In this document: in pieces, positions 28,528 to 37,136 of the stretch
Position numbering within the stretch: the first letter of the stretch is position 1
How the letters are laid out: the number at the start of each line of letters is the position of its first letter
Assembly: GCF_001046875.1 (NCBI RefSeq)
Contig: NZ_HF571038.1
Coordinates: forward strand, 137,766-201,765
DNA: 64,000 bases
Source of the DNA: Nostocoides jenkinsii Ben 74
GTDB lineage: Bacteria; Actinomycetota; Actinomycetes; Actinomycetales; Dermatophilaceae
Direction of reading: 5' to 3'
Program-made: the position numbers and the translations under genes
Notes under the pieces: model-generated
Seen by the model: only the letters and a program-made list of their open reading frames with translations
Told to the model about the DNA's origin: nothing
Databases searched by the model: none

Positions 28528-29538
28528 TCATCCGGCCATCCCCCACACTTCGGGGGCCGAGCGACCGTCAAGCCACGAACCCATCCCCGCGGCCCCGGGG
28601 GTGATGTCGTATGCCGCGAGCTCCCGCCCCAGCCGGCTGGCATCGATCGCGCTGGTCCAGGTCCAGCGCACGACGTCTGCTTGCTTCCGGAGTCGGTCCT
28701 CGCGCCGCTTCTCCTCCCACAGGGTGCGCTCGATATCGGTCTGCGAGGTGAGGCCCCCGAGCCGATACTTCACCCTGCCGTCGAACTCGCCCACCAGCGG
28801 GCGCTTCCCGCGTCGCCGCCACAAGAAGTCCACGTAGCCGATCAGGCCGTCAGCGTCGTTGAAGGGCACCTGCAGCTCGGGCTTGGGGAGGTTCAGGCGG
28901 AACATTCGCAGTCGGGAGACTGATTCACCAGGCGAGTGCGCCAGGCCGTTGGCCAACTTCGCGGTCAGCAGCGCAGGGCGCCTGCCAGGTTGGCCTGCGG
29001 CTAGTCCGGCCGCTTCGGCGGTGAGGGCGTCCGGATCGCAAAGTTGGTGCCGAAGCACGTGATCGGCGGCCACAAGTGCGTTCTCCAGAGAGTCGAATCG
29101 CGCAAGATCGATCACGGTCCGGGCCGGCGGCGTGCAGCGGATGTCGTGAATGAGCCAACAGGTCGGACAGGCCCCAGAGCGTCGGCTGGCTGGACCAGAG
29201 CCGCCGCGCTGTCGCCGCATGTCCGTCTGGCTTGGGTCAGCGAGGAGTCTGACCGCGTTTGGCCAAGGACCGATGCGAGGCAGCGTCTGCAGCGCCGCTG
29301 CGGAGGGGCCGCAAAAGACGGGTTCGACGGCAGATGTGATGGCCCGGTTGGCCGCGTGGACGAGCGCCGCATGGCGTTGCAGCGGCGTGAGGCTGTCGAA
29401 GTCCACTTGGCGGATCCAGAAGCCACGGCGCACACCGACCCATCCGGCGCGAGCTGGCTCGATCCCCATACGGCGAAGGTCCGAGCCCCGCACGAGTTGG
29501 CTCGGGTCGAAGGCAGCAGGCGGGGGCGGTCCAAACAT
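28528..29538 (-). CDS. AbiEi-like antitoxin/regulator with nuclease-like C-terminal domain
   Basis: 336 residues. The N-terminal third has an AbiEi-type winged-helix pattern: LVRGSDLRRMGIEPARAGWV, then an R-R-G-F-W turn. The middle contains P-A-R-T-V-I-D-L-A-R-F-D, typical of these proteins. The C-terminal part (D-F-L-W-R-R-R-G-K-R-P-L-V-G-E-F-D-G-R-V-K-Y) resembles the DUF559/Vsr endonuclease fold. AbiEi proteins repress their own operon through inverted repeats and neutralise the nucleotidyltransferase AbiEii; no such toxin gene adjoins this one. ATG 29538 is used. An eight-part mirrored repeat lies 112 bases upstream and could be its operator. Confidence 0.75.
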   Translation of the reverse strand: MFGPPPPAAFDPSQLVRGSDLRRMGIEPARAGWVGVRRGFWIRQVDFDSLTPLQRHAALVHAANRAITSAVEPVFCGPSAAALQTLPRIGPWPNAVRLLADPSQTDMRRQRGGSGPASRRSGACPTCWLIHDIRCTPPARTVIDLARFDSLENALVAADHVLRHQLCDPDALTAEAAGLAAGQPGRRPALLTAKLANGLAHSPGESVSRLRMFRLNLPKPELQVPFNDADGLIGYVDFLWRRRGKRPLVGEFDGRVKYRLGGLTSQTDIERTLWEEKRREDRLRKQADVVRWTWTSAIDASRLGRELAAYDITPGAAGMGSWLDGRSAPEVWGMAG

Positions 29539-29649
29539 GCGTTGAGAGTGTCCCGGCGGCCGTGGGTCCGGCAATCTTCGCGGTGCCGGCCTGTGGACGA
29601 CGCCTCGACCTGGGGTGCGCAGCCTGGGGATAACTCGAAGCCGAAGGTG

Positions 29650-29789
29650 GTGAGGCTTTCTCGCCCCCGTGAGGCTTTCTTAGCGACCAGTGAGGGGTTC
29701 GTGACGGCGTGAGGGGCTATAACGCCTCACGCGGGCACGAAAGCCTCACCACCTGCGACAAAAGCCTCACGCGGTCGCAAAGGCCTCAC
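29650..29789. repeat. Eight-part mirror-symmetric GTGAGG array
   Basis: Four forward half-sites start at 29650, 29669, 29690 and 29709 (GTGAGGCTTTC twice, then GTGAGGGGTTC and GTGAGGGGC). Four inverted half-sites end at 29730, 29749, 29770 and 29789 (GCCTCAC, GAAAGCCTCAC and variants). Every forward start plus its partner end sums to 59439, so the symmetry is exact with steps of 19, 21 and 19. The spacers between half-sites are not well paired. The array lies between the prs stop and the AbiEi-like start. Confidence 0.9.
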
Positions 29790-29813
29790 CACCCGTATGC
29801 CCGTGCGGCGGGC

Positions 29814-30791
29814 TCAGGCGAAGAGGCTCGGCTGGGGCGGGGCGTGCGTGGGGTCAACCCCGTCGAAGAGGGTCGAGATCGACGTGCCGGAGTGGATCCG
29901 CGAGATGGCCTCGGCAAACAGCTTCGCGACCGAGCGCACGTGCAGCTGCGGCCAGTCGCTCGGCGGCGCCACAGTGTCGGTGGTGACGACCTGGCTGATC
30001 ATCGGGTGCGTCGACAGTCGCTCGACTGCGGCCCCGCGGAATAGCCCGTGCGTGCACGCCACGGCCGCCTCGGTGCACCCGAAGTCCTTGAGCCGATCGA
30101 GCAACTCCACGATCGAGCCGCCGGTGGCGATCTCGTCGTCGAGCACGATCGCCCGCTTGCCGGCCACATCGCCCACGATCGCGTCGATCACCACCACGTC
30201 GTCGGATTTGCGCTGCTTGGACCCGGCCGCCACCGGCAGACCCAGCAACCGCGCGAACTGTGTCGCGGTCTTGGCGTTGCCCAAGTCCGGCGAGACGACG
30301 ACGTGATCGCTCAGATCCCAGCCGCGGAAGTGCTCTGCCAGGATCCCGATCGCCGTCAGATGGTCCACCGGCATCGAGAAGAATCCGTGCACCTGCGGCG
30401 CGTGCAGCGTCATCGTCAGGATGCGGTCGACCCCGGAGGCCGCCAACAGATCGGCCACTAGCTTGCCGCCGACCGAGATGCGGGGCGCGTCCTTCTTGTC
30501 CGAACGGGCATACGCGAAGTGGGGGATCACCGCCGTCACCTGCGCCGCGCTGGCGCCCTTGGCCGCGTCGATCATCATCAGGAGTTCCATCAGGGATTCC
30601 TGCGTCGGCGGAGCGACCGGCTGGATGATGTAGACATCGCGCTGCCGGCAGTTGGCCAGCAACTGCGACTGCAGACAGTCGTTGCTGAACCGCGTGGTGT
30701 GGCTGGGGGAGAGCGGCACCGCGAGTTCCTCGCAGATGCGCTGAGCCAAGCTGGGGTGATTGCTGCCGGAGAAGACGACGATCTCCCGCAT
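29814..30791 (-). CDS. prs: Ribose-phosphate pyrophosphokinase (PRPP synthetase)
   Basis: 325 residues. It makes PRPP from ribose 5-phosphate and ATP for purine, pyrimidine, His and Trp synthesis. VVFSGSNHPSLAQRICEEL, the conserved Y-A-R-S-D-K-K-D-A-P-R catalytic flexible loop region, LTMTLHAPQVHGFFSMPVDH and the PRPP-binding VLDDEIATGGSIVE are all visible. The PRPP loop differs from the more common D-D-M-I-D-T-G-G-T. ATG 30791 has AGGGAG upstream, and TAGGCT at 30837-30832 gives a leader of about 35 bases. It is set apart from other nucleotide genes. Confidence 0.9.
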   Translation of the reverse strand: MREIVVFSGSNHPSLAQRICEELAVPLSPSHTTRFSNDCLQSQLLANCRQRDVYIIQPVAPPTQESLMELLMMIDAAKGASAAQVTAVIPHFAYARSDKKDAPRISVGGKLVADLLAASGVDRILTMTLHAPQVHGFFSMPVDHLTAIGILAEHFRGWDLSDHVVVSPDLGNAKTATQFARLLGLPVAAGSKQRKSDDVVVIDAIVGDVAGKRAIVLDDEIATGGSIVELLDRLKDFGCTEAAVACTHGLFRGAAVERLSTHPMISQVVTTDTVAPPSDWPQLHVRSVAKLFAEAISRIHSGTSISTLFDGVDPTHAPPQPSLFA

Positions 30792-30831
30792 ACGGGCGCT
30801 CCCTTGCGGTCGGTTGCTCGCTGCCGACACC

Positions 30832-30837
30832 AGCCTA
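30832..30837 (-). promoter_or_regulatory. -10 element of prs
   Basis: TAGGCT on the minus strand, 41 bases before the prs ATG. It gives a short leader that contains the AGGGAG ribosome site, in contrast to the leaderless genes around it. Confidence 0.5.
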
Positions 30838-30887
30838 ATGCGCCCGCACCCCGGCATCCGCCCGGGCGTCCCGCACCCCGGAACCCT

Positions 30888-30939
30888 ACTATCTGCGGTG
30901 CCGCATTTCTTGTGCAACCGCACTATCTGCGGATATAAT
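30888..30939 (+). promoter_or_regulatory. Promoter with duplicated operator-like word
   Basis: TTGTGC (30910-30915) and a consensus TATAAT (30934-30939) are 18 bases apart. ACTATCTGCGG occurs at 30888 and 30922, once upstream of the -35 and once just before the -10. The first copy extends into the dyad TGCGG-TG-CCGCA. The -10 ends 6 bases before the ATG. The layout suits a repressor that bridges two direct sites. Confidence 0.6.
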
Positions 30940-30945
30940 GGTCGT

Positions 30946-31329
30946 ATGCCGATCCCGGACTCCGATGCGTATGCCGCCATCCGCGCCTCCCTCGACGCCG
31001 CCGAGAGCGCCGAGGCGAGCGCGGCGTTGCCCGAGCTTCGTGCCGCCGCGGACCTCCTCACCGGCCTCATCGACGATGCCCTCGCGACCAGCGTCCTGCA
31101 GGAGGGGGCGTCGCTGCGCGCCGCGGGTGCCGCGGCCGGCCTCACCGAGAACGCCGTTGGTCCGCGGCTAGCCCGGACGGATGCCCTTGCGGCATACGCC
31201 AATGAGGCCGGCCGGGTGACCGCGGAGGGCGTGCGGCGGGCGGTCTACGACGCCGAGCGCGGGCTCGCGCCGGCGACCGCTCCCCCCACGCAGCAACCCC
31301 TGCGCTTCAAGCCCCGCCGTCGCACCTGA
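30946..31329 (+). CDS. Small helix-turn-helix protein
   Basis: 127 residues. An N-terminal acidic helical region is followed by a likely HTH: S-L-R-A-A-G-A-A-A-G-L-T-E-N-A-V-G-P-R-L. After it come A-A-Y-A-N-E-A-G-R-V-T-A-E-G-V-R-R-A, then a basic Pro/Arg tail. The promoter is close to consensus, with a duplicated word that may be the binding site of this protein. TATAAT ends 6 bases before ATG 30946, so translation is likely leaderless. The VWA gene follows after 43 bases. I do not recognise a named family. Confidence 0.75.
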   Translation: MPIPDSDAYAAIRASLDAAESAEASAALPELRAAADLLTGLIDDALATSVLQEGASLRAAGAAAGLTENAVGPRLARTDALAAYANEAGRVTAEGVRRAVYDAERGLAPATAPPTQQPLRFKPRRRT

Positions 31330-31372
31330 CACCAGCCACCCCAACCCGATCCGAACCCCGAAGGACAACGAC

Positions 31373-32014
31373 ATGACCGACCCGAACCGCACGCACATCT
31401 ATTTCCTGCTCGACCGCTCCGGCTCGATGGAGTCGATCAAGGCCGACACCGTCGGCGGGTTCGCGGCGTTCATCGCCGAGCAGCGCCAGACCGCAGGGGA
31501 CTGCCGCGTCACGTTGGCCCAGTTCGACAACGGCTACGAGGTCGTCTATCGGGACCGGTCGGTGGCCGACGTTCCGACACTCGATCTGCAGCCGCGCGGA
31601 ATGACGGCCTTGCTGGACGCCACCGGGAGGCTGATCACTGACGCCGGGGCCGCACTGAGCGCCCTGCCCGAGAGGCAGCGTCCCGGCACCGTCGTGGTGG
31701 CGATCATGACCGACGGTCAGGAGAACGCCAGCCGCGAGTGGACCCACGCGGCGGTGAAGGCCCTGATCGAGCAGCAGGAGCAGACTTACAACTGGCAGTT
31801 CCTTTATATGGGGGCCGATCAGGACGCCATCGAGGTGGGGGCGTCCATCGGCATCGCGACGCACAATGCCTTGACCTACAGCCGCGCCAACGCGGTTGAG
31901 GCCTTGTCGGCGGCGGGCTCGATGGTCGGTGACCTGCGGCGCGCACGCAAGGCTGCACCGGCTGCGGCCTTGCGTGGTTACACCGATCAGGAGCGCACCG
32001 CGGCGGGCAGTTAG
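31373..32014 (+). CDS. VWA domain protein
   Basis: 213 residues forming one von Willebrand A domain. FLLDRSGSMESIK is the MIDAS metal motif (DxSxS); G-M-T-A-L-L-D-A-T-G gives the Thr, and IMTDGQENASREW the final Asp. No signal peptide or membrane helix is visible, so it acts in the cytoplasm. Homologues are often single genes that bind a partner through Mg2+. It is probably co-transcribed with the small HTH gene upstream. AAGGAC precedes the ATG. No partner ATPase of the MoxR type is near. Confidence 0.85.
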   Translation: MTDPNRTHIYFLLDRSGSMESIKADTVGGFAAFIAEQRQTAGDCRVTLAQFDNGYEVVYRDRSVADVPTLDLQPRGMTALLDATGRLITDAGAALSALPERQRPGTVVVAIMTDGQENASREWTHAAVKALIEQQEQTYNWQFLYMGADQDAIEVGASIGIATHNALTYSRANAVEALSAAGSMVGDLRRARKAAPAAALRGYTDQERTAAGS

Positions 32015-32061
32015 CGAGGCACAAAGGGGGGCTGTCGGACGCCCCCCGTAGGGTGAGGCGC

Positions 32062-33594
32062 ATGGGCGTTCACCGGGTGATGGGCATCGAGACCGAGTAC
32101 GGCATCTCCCTGCCCGGCGCCCCGCACGCCAATCCGATGGTGCTGTCCGGGCAGGTCGTCACGGCGTATGCCGCGGCCCACGGCATCCGCGCTGCCCGCG
32201 GCTCGTGGGACTACGCCGACGAGGCGCCGCTTCGGGACGCGCGCGGCTTCGAGATGGGCCGCGGCGTCGCTCACCCCTCCCAACTCACGGACGAGTGGGG
32301 CGACGGCGACGATCCGACCCTCGCCAATGTCGTCCTCACCAATGGCGCGAGGTTGTATGTCGATCACGCCCACCCTGAGTACAGCTCACCCGAGGTGACC
32401 ACGCCCCGCGGCGCTGTCACCTGGGACCGGGCGGGGGAGCTCGTCATGCGCGAAGCCGTCGCGCGGTTGGCCGCCTCCCCACCAGGGGTCAACCTCTACA
32501 AGAACAACGCTGACGGGAAGGGCGCCTCCTATGGCACGCATGAGAACTACCTCATGCGTCGAAGCACGGCCTTTGCCGACATCGTCCGGCATCTGACCCC
32601 GTTCTTCGTCGCGCGCCAGGTCATGTGCGGCTCGGGGCGGGTCGGGCTCGGCACCGACAGTCAGCGACCCGGCTACCAGATCGCCCAGCGCAGCGACTTC
32701 TTCGAGGTCGAGGTCGGTCTGGAGACCACGCTCAAACGGCCGATCATCAACACCCGGGACGAGCCGCACGCGACCGCCGATCGCTATCGCCGCCTGCACG
32801 TGATCATCGGCGACGCCAACCACTGCGACGTCGCCAACTTGCTCAAACTCGGCACGACCTCGCTGGTCCTCGACCTCATCGAGGCGGGCGCCGTCACCGA
32901 CGATCTGACCGTGCGCCACCCGGTCGCCACCTTGCAGGAGATCTCGCACGACCCAAGCTGCACCACACTGCTCGAACTCGCCGACGGGCGCAAACTCACC
33001 GCGGTCCAGCTGTTGTGGCGCTACTTCGAGATGAGCCAGGCGCGACTGGAGGCGACCGGGGAGGGGGGCGAGCAGCATACGGCCGAAGTGATGACGTGGT
33101 GGCAGGACGTCCTCACCAAGCTTGAGCGCGACCCGATGACGGCCGCTCGCGAGGTCGACTGGGTCGCCAAACTCCAGGTCCTACAGGCCTATCGGGACCG
33201 AGAGATGCTGGAGTGGACCTCGCCAAAGCTGAAGGCGATCGACATCCAGTGGTCCGACGTCCGCCCCGACAAGGGGTTGTTCAACAAGCTCCGAGCCGCC
33301 GGACGGTTCACCGAGTTGATCCCCGAGGGCGACGTGCTCCGGGCGGTCACCGCACCGCCGGAGGACACCCGCGCCTACTTCCGGGGCCGCTGCCTGGCGC
33401 GCTTTCCCGAATCAGTCGTCGCCGCCTCGTGGGACTCGATCATCGTCGAGATTCCCGGCCGTCGGGCGCTGCACCGGGTGCCGATGATGGAGCCGCTGCG
33501 GGGCACTCGCGCCGCCGTTGGGGACCTCCTCGACGAGGTGCCCGACGTGGCCGCCCTGATCGCCGCCCTTGCCGCCGCGGGCGACCCGGCGTGA
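32062..33594 (+). CDS. dop: Pup deamidase/depupylase Dop
   Basis: 510 residues, glutamine-synthetase-like fold. [11 protein letters not shown] is the nucleotide-site opening; [16 protein letters not shown] and [20 protein letters not shown] continue the family order. Dop deamidates the C-terminal Gln of Pup and removes Pup from substrates. Pup here ends in Gln, so deamidation is required. The longer N-terminal region (about residues 35-80), absent from PafA, supports Dop over PafA. TAGGGT (32049-32054) ends 7 bases before ATG 32062, so I use that start. It heads the dop-pup-prcB-prcA-pafA cluster. Confidence 0.96.
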   Translation: MGVHRVMGIETEYGISLPGAPHANPMVLSGQVVTAYAAAHGIRAARGSWDYADEAPLRDARGFEMGRGVAHPSQLTDEWGDGDDPTLANVVLTNGARLYVDHAHPEYSSPEVTTPRGAVTWDRAGELVMREAVARLAASPPGVNLYKNNADGKGASYGTHENYLMRRSTAFADIVRHLTPFFVARQVMCGSGRVGLGTDSQRPGYQIAQRSDFFEVEVGLETTLKRPIINTRDEPHATADRYRRLHVIIGDANHCDVANLLKLGTTSLVLDLIEAGAVTDDLTVRHPVATLQEISHDPSCTTLLELADGRKLTAVQLLWRYFEMSQARLEATGEGGEQHTAEVMTWWQDVLTKLERDPMTAAREVDWVAKLQVLQAYRDREMLEWTSPKLKAIDIQWSDVRPDKGLFNKLRAAGRFTELIPEGDVLRAVTAPPEDTRAYFRGRCLARFPESVVAASWDSIIVEIPGRRALHRVPMMEPLRGTRAAVGDLLDEVPDVAALIAALAAAGDPA

Positions 33595-33596
33595 CA

Positions 33597-33602
33597 TAGG
33601 GT
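33597..33602 (+). promoter_or_regulatory. -10 element of pup-prcBA
   Basis: TAGGGT starts 3 bases after the dop stop. It predicts transcription of pup with a leader of about 45 bases and a GGAG site before the ATG, so the protease genes need not depend on dop transcription. Confidence 0.5.
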
Positions 33603-33652
33603 CGGGCAGACAGACCCCAAGCACTAGTGCGCTCGAGCAGACGGAGACAGTC

Positions 33653-33853
33653 ATGGCCGGTCAGGAGCAGGTGCGTCCCACGCGGCGCGGCGGCGGGGAC
33701 GACGAGGGCCCCGACACCGACGCGGGCCAGGTGAGCGCCCGCAAGGAAAGCCTCGACTCCGATGTCGACAGCGTGCTCGATGAGATCGACGGCGTCCTGG
33801 AGTCCAATGCCGAGGAGTTCGTGCGCAGTTTCGTCCAGAAGGGCGGGCAGTGA
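33653..33853 (+). CDS. pup: Prokaryotic ubiquitin-like protein Pup
   Basis: 66 residues, largely disordered and acidic. The C-terminal half has the conserved helix that binds Arc ([18 protein letters not shown]), then [15 protein letters not shown]. The terminal Gln must be converted to Glu by Dop before PafA can ligate Pup to lysines. Its stop overlaps the GTG of prcB, so both are translated together. Confidence 0.97.
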   Translation: MAGQEQVRPTRRGGGDDEGPDTDAGQVSARKESLDSDVDSVLDEIDGVLESNAEEFVRSFVQKGGQ

Positions 33854-34671
33854 CGGCGAGCGAGCCCGGTCGGCTCGGCCCTGCCTACACCGCGCCGGGG
33901 TCGTCCTCATTCAGTGAGTTTCTCGGCGCGCACGCCCCGGACCTGCTGCCGTCCCGACGAAGCCTGCCGCCGCATCCCGTTGATGCCCCGCACGGCACCA
34001 CCATCGTCACGCTTACCTATGCCGACGGCTTGGTGATGGCCGGTGACCGCCGCGCGACCATGGGCAATCTGATCGCTAACCGCGACATGGAGAAGGTGTT
34101 CGCGGCCGACGAGTTCTCGGTCCTGGGGATTGCCGGGACGGCGGGCCTGGCCATCGAGTTGGTCAAGCTGTTCCAGGTCGAGTTGGAGCACTACGAGAAG
34201 ATCGAGGGCACGCTGATGTCCTTGGAGGGCAAGGCCAATCGCCTAGCCACGATGATCCGGGGCAACCTGGGTATGGCCATGCAGGGCCTGAGCGTGGTGC
34301 CCGTGTTCGGCGGTTTCGACCTCGACACCGCGATCGGTCGGATCTTCTCCTACGACGTGACCGGCGGCTGCTACGAGGAGCACGACCATCACTGCATCGG
34401 CTCCGGATCGCTGTTCGCCCGCGGATCGCTGAAGAAGCTGTGGCGGCCGGGTCTGGACGCCGGCGCCGCGACCGCCGTCGCCATCGAGGCTCTGTATGAC
34501 GCGGCCGACGACGATTCCGCCACCGGCGGTCCCGACATCACCCGGCGCATTTGGCCGACCGTCGCCGTCGTTGACAGCGAGGGCGTGCGCTTCACCGACG
34601 ACGACGCCATCGCCGGGATCGTCGAGGGCGTGTTGGCGGGCCGCCGCGGCAACCCGGGAGGTGCGCGATGA
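33850..34671 (+). CDS. prcB: Proteasome beta subunit
   Basis: 273 residues. A propeptide of 49 residues ends D-A-P-H-G and is cut before Thr50 (T-T-I-V-T-L), which becomes the N-terminal nucleophile. [11 protein letters not shown] supplies the Asp and Arg near the site, and K-V-F-A-A-D-E-F the Lys region. Heptameric PrcB rings form the proteolytic chamber. Start and stop overlap pup and prcA by four bases each, giving a tightly coupled trio. Confidence 0.97.
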   Translation: MTASEPGRLGPAYTAPGSSSFSEFLGAHAPDLLPSRRSLPPHPVDAPHGTTIVTLTYADGLVMAGDRRATMGNLIANRDMEKVFAADEFSVLGIAGTAGLAIELVKLFQVELEHYEKIEGTLMSLEGKANRLATMIRGNLGMAMQGLSVVPVFGGFDLDTAIGRIFSYDVTGGCYEEHDHHCIGSGSLFARGSLKKLWRPGLDAGAATAVAIEALYDAADDDSATGGPDITRRIWPTVAVVDSEGVRFTDDDAIAGIVEGVLAGRRGNPGGAR

Positions 34672-35531
34672 GCCAGATGCCGTTCTATGTCTCGCCCGAG
34701 CAGTTGATGAAGGACCGAGCCGACTTCGCGCGTAAGGGCATCGCCCGCGGCCGCTCGGTCGTGGTGCTCGGCTACGACCACGGCATCGCCTTCGTCGCCG
34801 AGAACCCCTCCCGCGCGCTGCACAAGGTTTCCGAGATCTATGACCGCATCGGGTTCGCCGCGGTCGGCAAATACAACGAGTTCGAGAACCTCCGCGTCGC
34901 CGGAATTCGCTACGCCGATCTGCGCGGCTACTCCTACGATCGCAGCGATGTCACGGCCCGTGGTCTGGCCAACGCCTACGCCCAGACACTCGGCACGGTC
35001 TTCACGCAGGAGTCGAAGCCCTACGAGGTGGAGATCGTCGTTGCCGAGGTGGGCAGCGCCGAGCAGCAGGACCAGATCTATCGCTTGACCTACGACGGAT
35101 CGGTCACCGACGTCTATGGCTTCGTCGCCATGGGTGGGGGAGCCGACGGCATCGAGGCCGGACTCAAAGAGCGCTGGACCCCGGGTATGCCGCTCGCGGA
35201 CGCCCTTGCCCTCGCCGTCGATCTCCTCGCCGTCGACCCGGCCGGGGGCGAGCGTCGTGCGCTCGGCCCAACCTCCCTGGAGGTGGCCGTGCTCGACCGC
35301 AATCGGCCGCGCCGGAAGTTTCGCCGGATCGCCGGCGACCTCCTCGCGGCCTTGCTGAGCCCCGGCGATCCCACCCGGGACGCACTGCAAGAGGAGACCC
35401 ACGGCGGTCGTCGCGATGCCGGGGACGGCGCGACTCATCCGGAGGCCACGGGGGAGAGCCCACGGCATACGGCCACCAATCCCCAGACGCAGCGCCATCC
35501 GGAGGAGACGCGCGGCGGCGACGGCGACTGA
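34668..35531 (+). CDS. prcA: Proteasome alpha subunit
   Basis: 287 residues. The N-terminus ([22 protein letters not shown]) is the gate and H0 helix of bacterial alpha subunits, followed by [12 protein letters not shown] and Y-N-E-F-E-N-L-R. Alpha rings cap the beta rings and dock the Arc C-terminus. About the last 50 residues form a hydrophilic tail rich in His, Thr and Gly, longer than many homologues. ATGA couples it to prcB, and pafA follows after 20 bases. Confidence 0.97.
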   Translation: MSQMPFYVSPEQLMKDRADFARKGIARGRSVVVLGYDHGIAFVAENPSRALHKVSEIYDRIGFAAVGKYNEFENLRVAGIRYADLRGYSYDRSDVTARGLANAYAQTLGTVFTQESKPYEVEIVVAEVGSAEQQDQIYRLTYDGSVTDVYGFVAMGGGADGIEAGLKERWTPGMPLADALALAVDLLAVDPAGGERRALGPTSLEVAVLDRNRPRRKFRRIAGDLLAALLSPGDPTRDALQEETHGGRRDAGDGATHPEATGESPRHTATNPQTQRHPEETRGGDGD

Positions 35532-35551
35532 ACGCACGCAGGAGGACGACG

Positions 35552-36937
35552 GTGGAACGACGGATCTATGGGATCGAGACCGAGTTCGGGATCACCTGCG
35601 TCTCGGGCGGGCAGCGGACGCTGACGCCGGATGAGGTCGCCCGCTACCTGTTTCGGCGGGTGGTCTCCTGGGGTCGATCCTCGAATGTGTTCTTGACCAA
35701 CGGATCTCGCCTGTATCTCGACGTGGGTTCCCACCCCGAGTACGCCACCGCCGAGTGCGACGACCTCGTCTCCCTGGTGGCCCACGACAAAGCGGGGGAG
35801 CGGATTCTGCACGACCTCGTCGGGGACGCCCAGGAGCGGCTGGCCGAGGATTCCATCGCCGGTGAGATCTATGTCTTCAAGAACAACACCGACTCGGCCG
35901 GCAACTCCTACGGCTGCCACGAGAACTACCTGATCGGCCGGGGCGGGGAGTTCCAGGACTTCTCGCAGGTGCTCATCCCGTTCCTGGTGACGCGTCAACT
36001 CATCTGCGGCGCGGGCAAGGTCATTTCCACGACCAAGGGGGCGCGCTATTGCCTGAGCCAGCGTGCCGATCACATCTGGGAAGGCGTGTCGTCCGCGACC
36101 ACACGCAGTCGCCCGATCATCAACACCCGCGACGAACCCCACGCCGACGCCGAGCACTATCGCCGCCTGCACGTCATCGTCGGCGACTCCAACATGAGCG
36201 AGACGACGACCCTGCTGAAGGTCGGGTCGTGCGCGCTGGTCCTGCGGATGATCGAGGAAGGCGCCCCCCTGCGGGATATGACCCTCGACAACGCCATCCG
36301 GGCGATCCGCGATGTGAGTCAGGACCTGAGCGGACGGCGGAAGGTCAGGCTCGCCTCCGGCAAGGAGATGTCGGGCCTCGATATTCAGCGAGAGTTCTTC
36401 GAGCGGGCCCGCGACTTCGCCGACACGGTCGGTATCCACGATCCCGTCACCATGCGGGTTTTGGATCTGTGGGAGCGCGCGCTGCTGGCCGTGGAGGCCA
36501 ATGACCCGAGCGGGATCGATTGTGAGATCGACTGGGCGATCAAGCACAAACTCATTCATTCGTATGCCGCGCGCCACGACCTCTCCCTCGACCACCCCCG
36601 CGTGGCGCAACTCGATCTCGCCTACCACGACATCAGCCCGGACCGGGGGGTCTTCGCGCTGCTGCAGCGCAAGGGCCTGGCCGAGCGGGTCGTCAGCGAT
36701 GCCGAGATCGAGACGGCCAAGGACTCCCCGCCGCAGACGACGCGGGCCAAGCTCCGCGGCGATTTCATTGCGGCGGCCAAGGAGCATCGCCGCGACTACA
36801 CGGTTGACTGGGTGCATTTGAAGCTGAACGACCAGGCTCAGCGCACGGTGTTGTGCAAGGACCCCTTCCTGGCCGTGGACGCCCGGGTGGACCGGCTGAT
36901 CGAGGGGATTCTGGCCTCTCGCCCGCCCCAGCCGTGA
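35552..36937 (+). CDS. pafA: Pup--protein ligase PafA
   Basis: 461 residues, glutamine-synthetase-like. [14 protein letters not shown] opens the ATP site, [11 protein letters not shown] carries the catalytic acid region, HENYLIGR and [20 protein letters not shown] follow. PafA joins the C-terminal Glu of Pup to substrate lysines. GTG 35552 is preceded by AGGAGG at the right distance. It lacks the extra N-terminal loop present in Dop. It closes the proteasome cluster; a hairpin terminator follows, then FKBP genes and pafBC, an order common in actinobacteria. Confidence 0.97.
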   Translation: MERRIYGIETEFGITCVSGGQRTLTPDEVARYLFRRVVSWGRSSNVFLTNGSRLYLDVGSHPEYATAECDDLVSLVAHDKAGERILHDLVGDAQERLAEDSIAGEIYVFKNNTDSAGNSYGCHENYLIGRGGEFQDFSQVLIPFLVTRQLICGAGKVISTTKGARYCLSQRADHIWEGVSSATTRSRPIINTRDEPHADAEHYRRLHVIVGDSNMSETTTLLKVGSCALVLRMIEEGAPLRDMTLDNAIRAIRDVSQDLSGRRKVRLASGKEMSGLDIQREFFERARDFADTVGIHDPVTMRVLDLWERALLAVEANDPSGIDCEIDWAIKHKLIHSYAARHDLSLDHPRVAQLDLAYHDISPDRGVFALLQRKGLAERVVSDAEIETAKDSPPQTTRAKLRGDFIAAAKEHRRDYTVDWVHLKLNDQAQRTVLCKDPFLAVDARVDRLIEGILASRPPQP

Positions 36938-36950
36938 GGCTCGCCCGCCC

Positions 36951-36975
36951 GCCTCTCGCCGTGACCGCGAGGGGC
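36951..36975 (+). terminator. Hairpin after pafA
   Basis: GCCTCTCGC (36951-36959) pairs with GCGAGGGGC (36967-36975) around a 7-base loop, with one mismatch. It begins 14 bases after the pafA stop. There is no U run beyond CTCTTG, so termination strength is uncertain. Confidence 0.5.
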
Positions 36976-37136
36976 TCTTGCCATGATCGGGAGGGATCCT
37001 TGGGGGGCGGCGGCTCCGGGAGCTGGGCTGCGGCAAACGAGCTGGGACCGGGGGACGGGCGTTGGGAACTTCGCCTCAGTTTGGCGGGTTATCGTGGACA
37101 GGCTGTTCGTGTCCTCGACCCAAAAGGTTCCCTCTC

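Noticed and set aside
29595-29640. DnaA boxes of an origin (TGTGGAC and GGGGATAAC)
   Set aside because: Only two loose matches without dnaA, dnaN or an AT-rich segment nearby.
29650-29789. CRISPR array or tRNA-like element
   Set aside because: Units are 19-21 bases apart with inversion at the centre; there are no direct repeats with uniform spacers and no cas genes.
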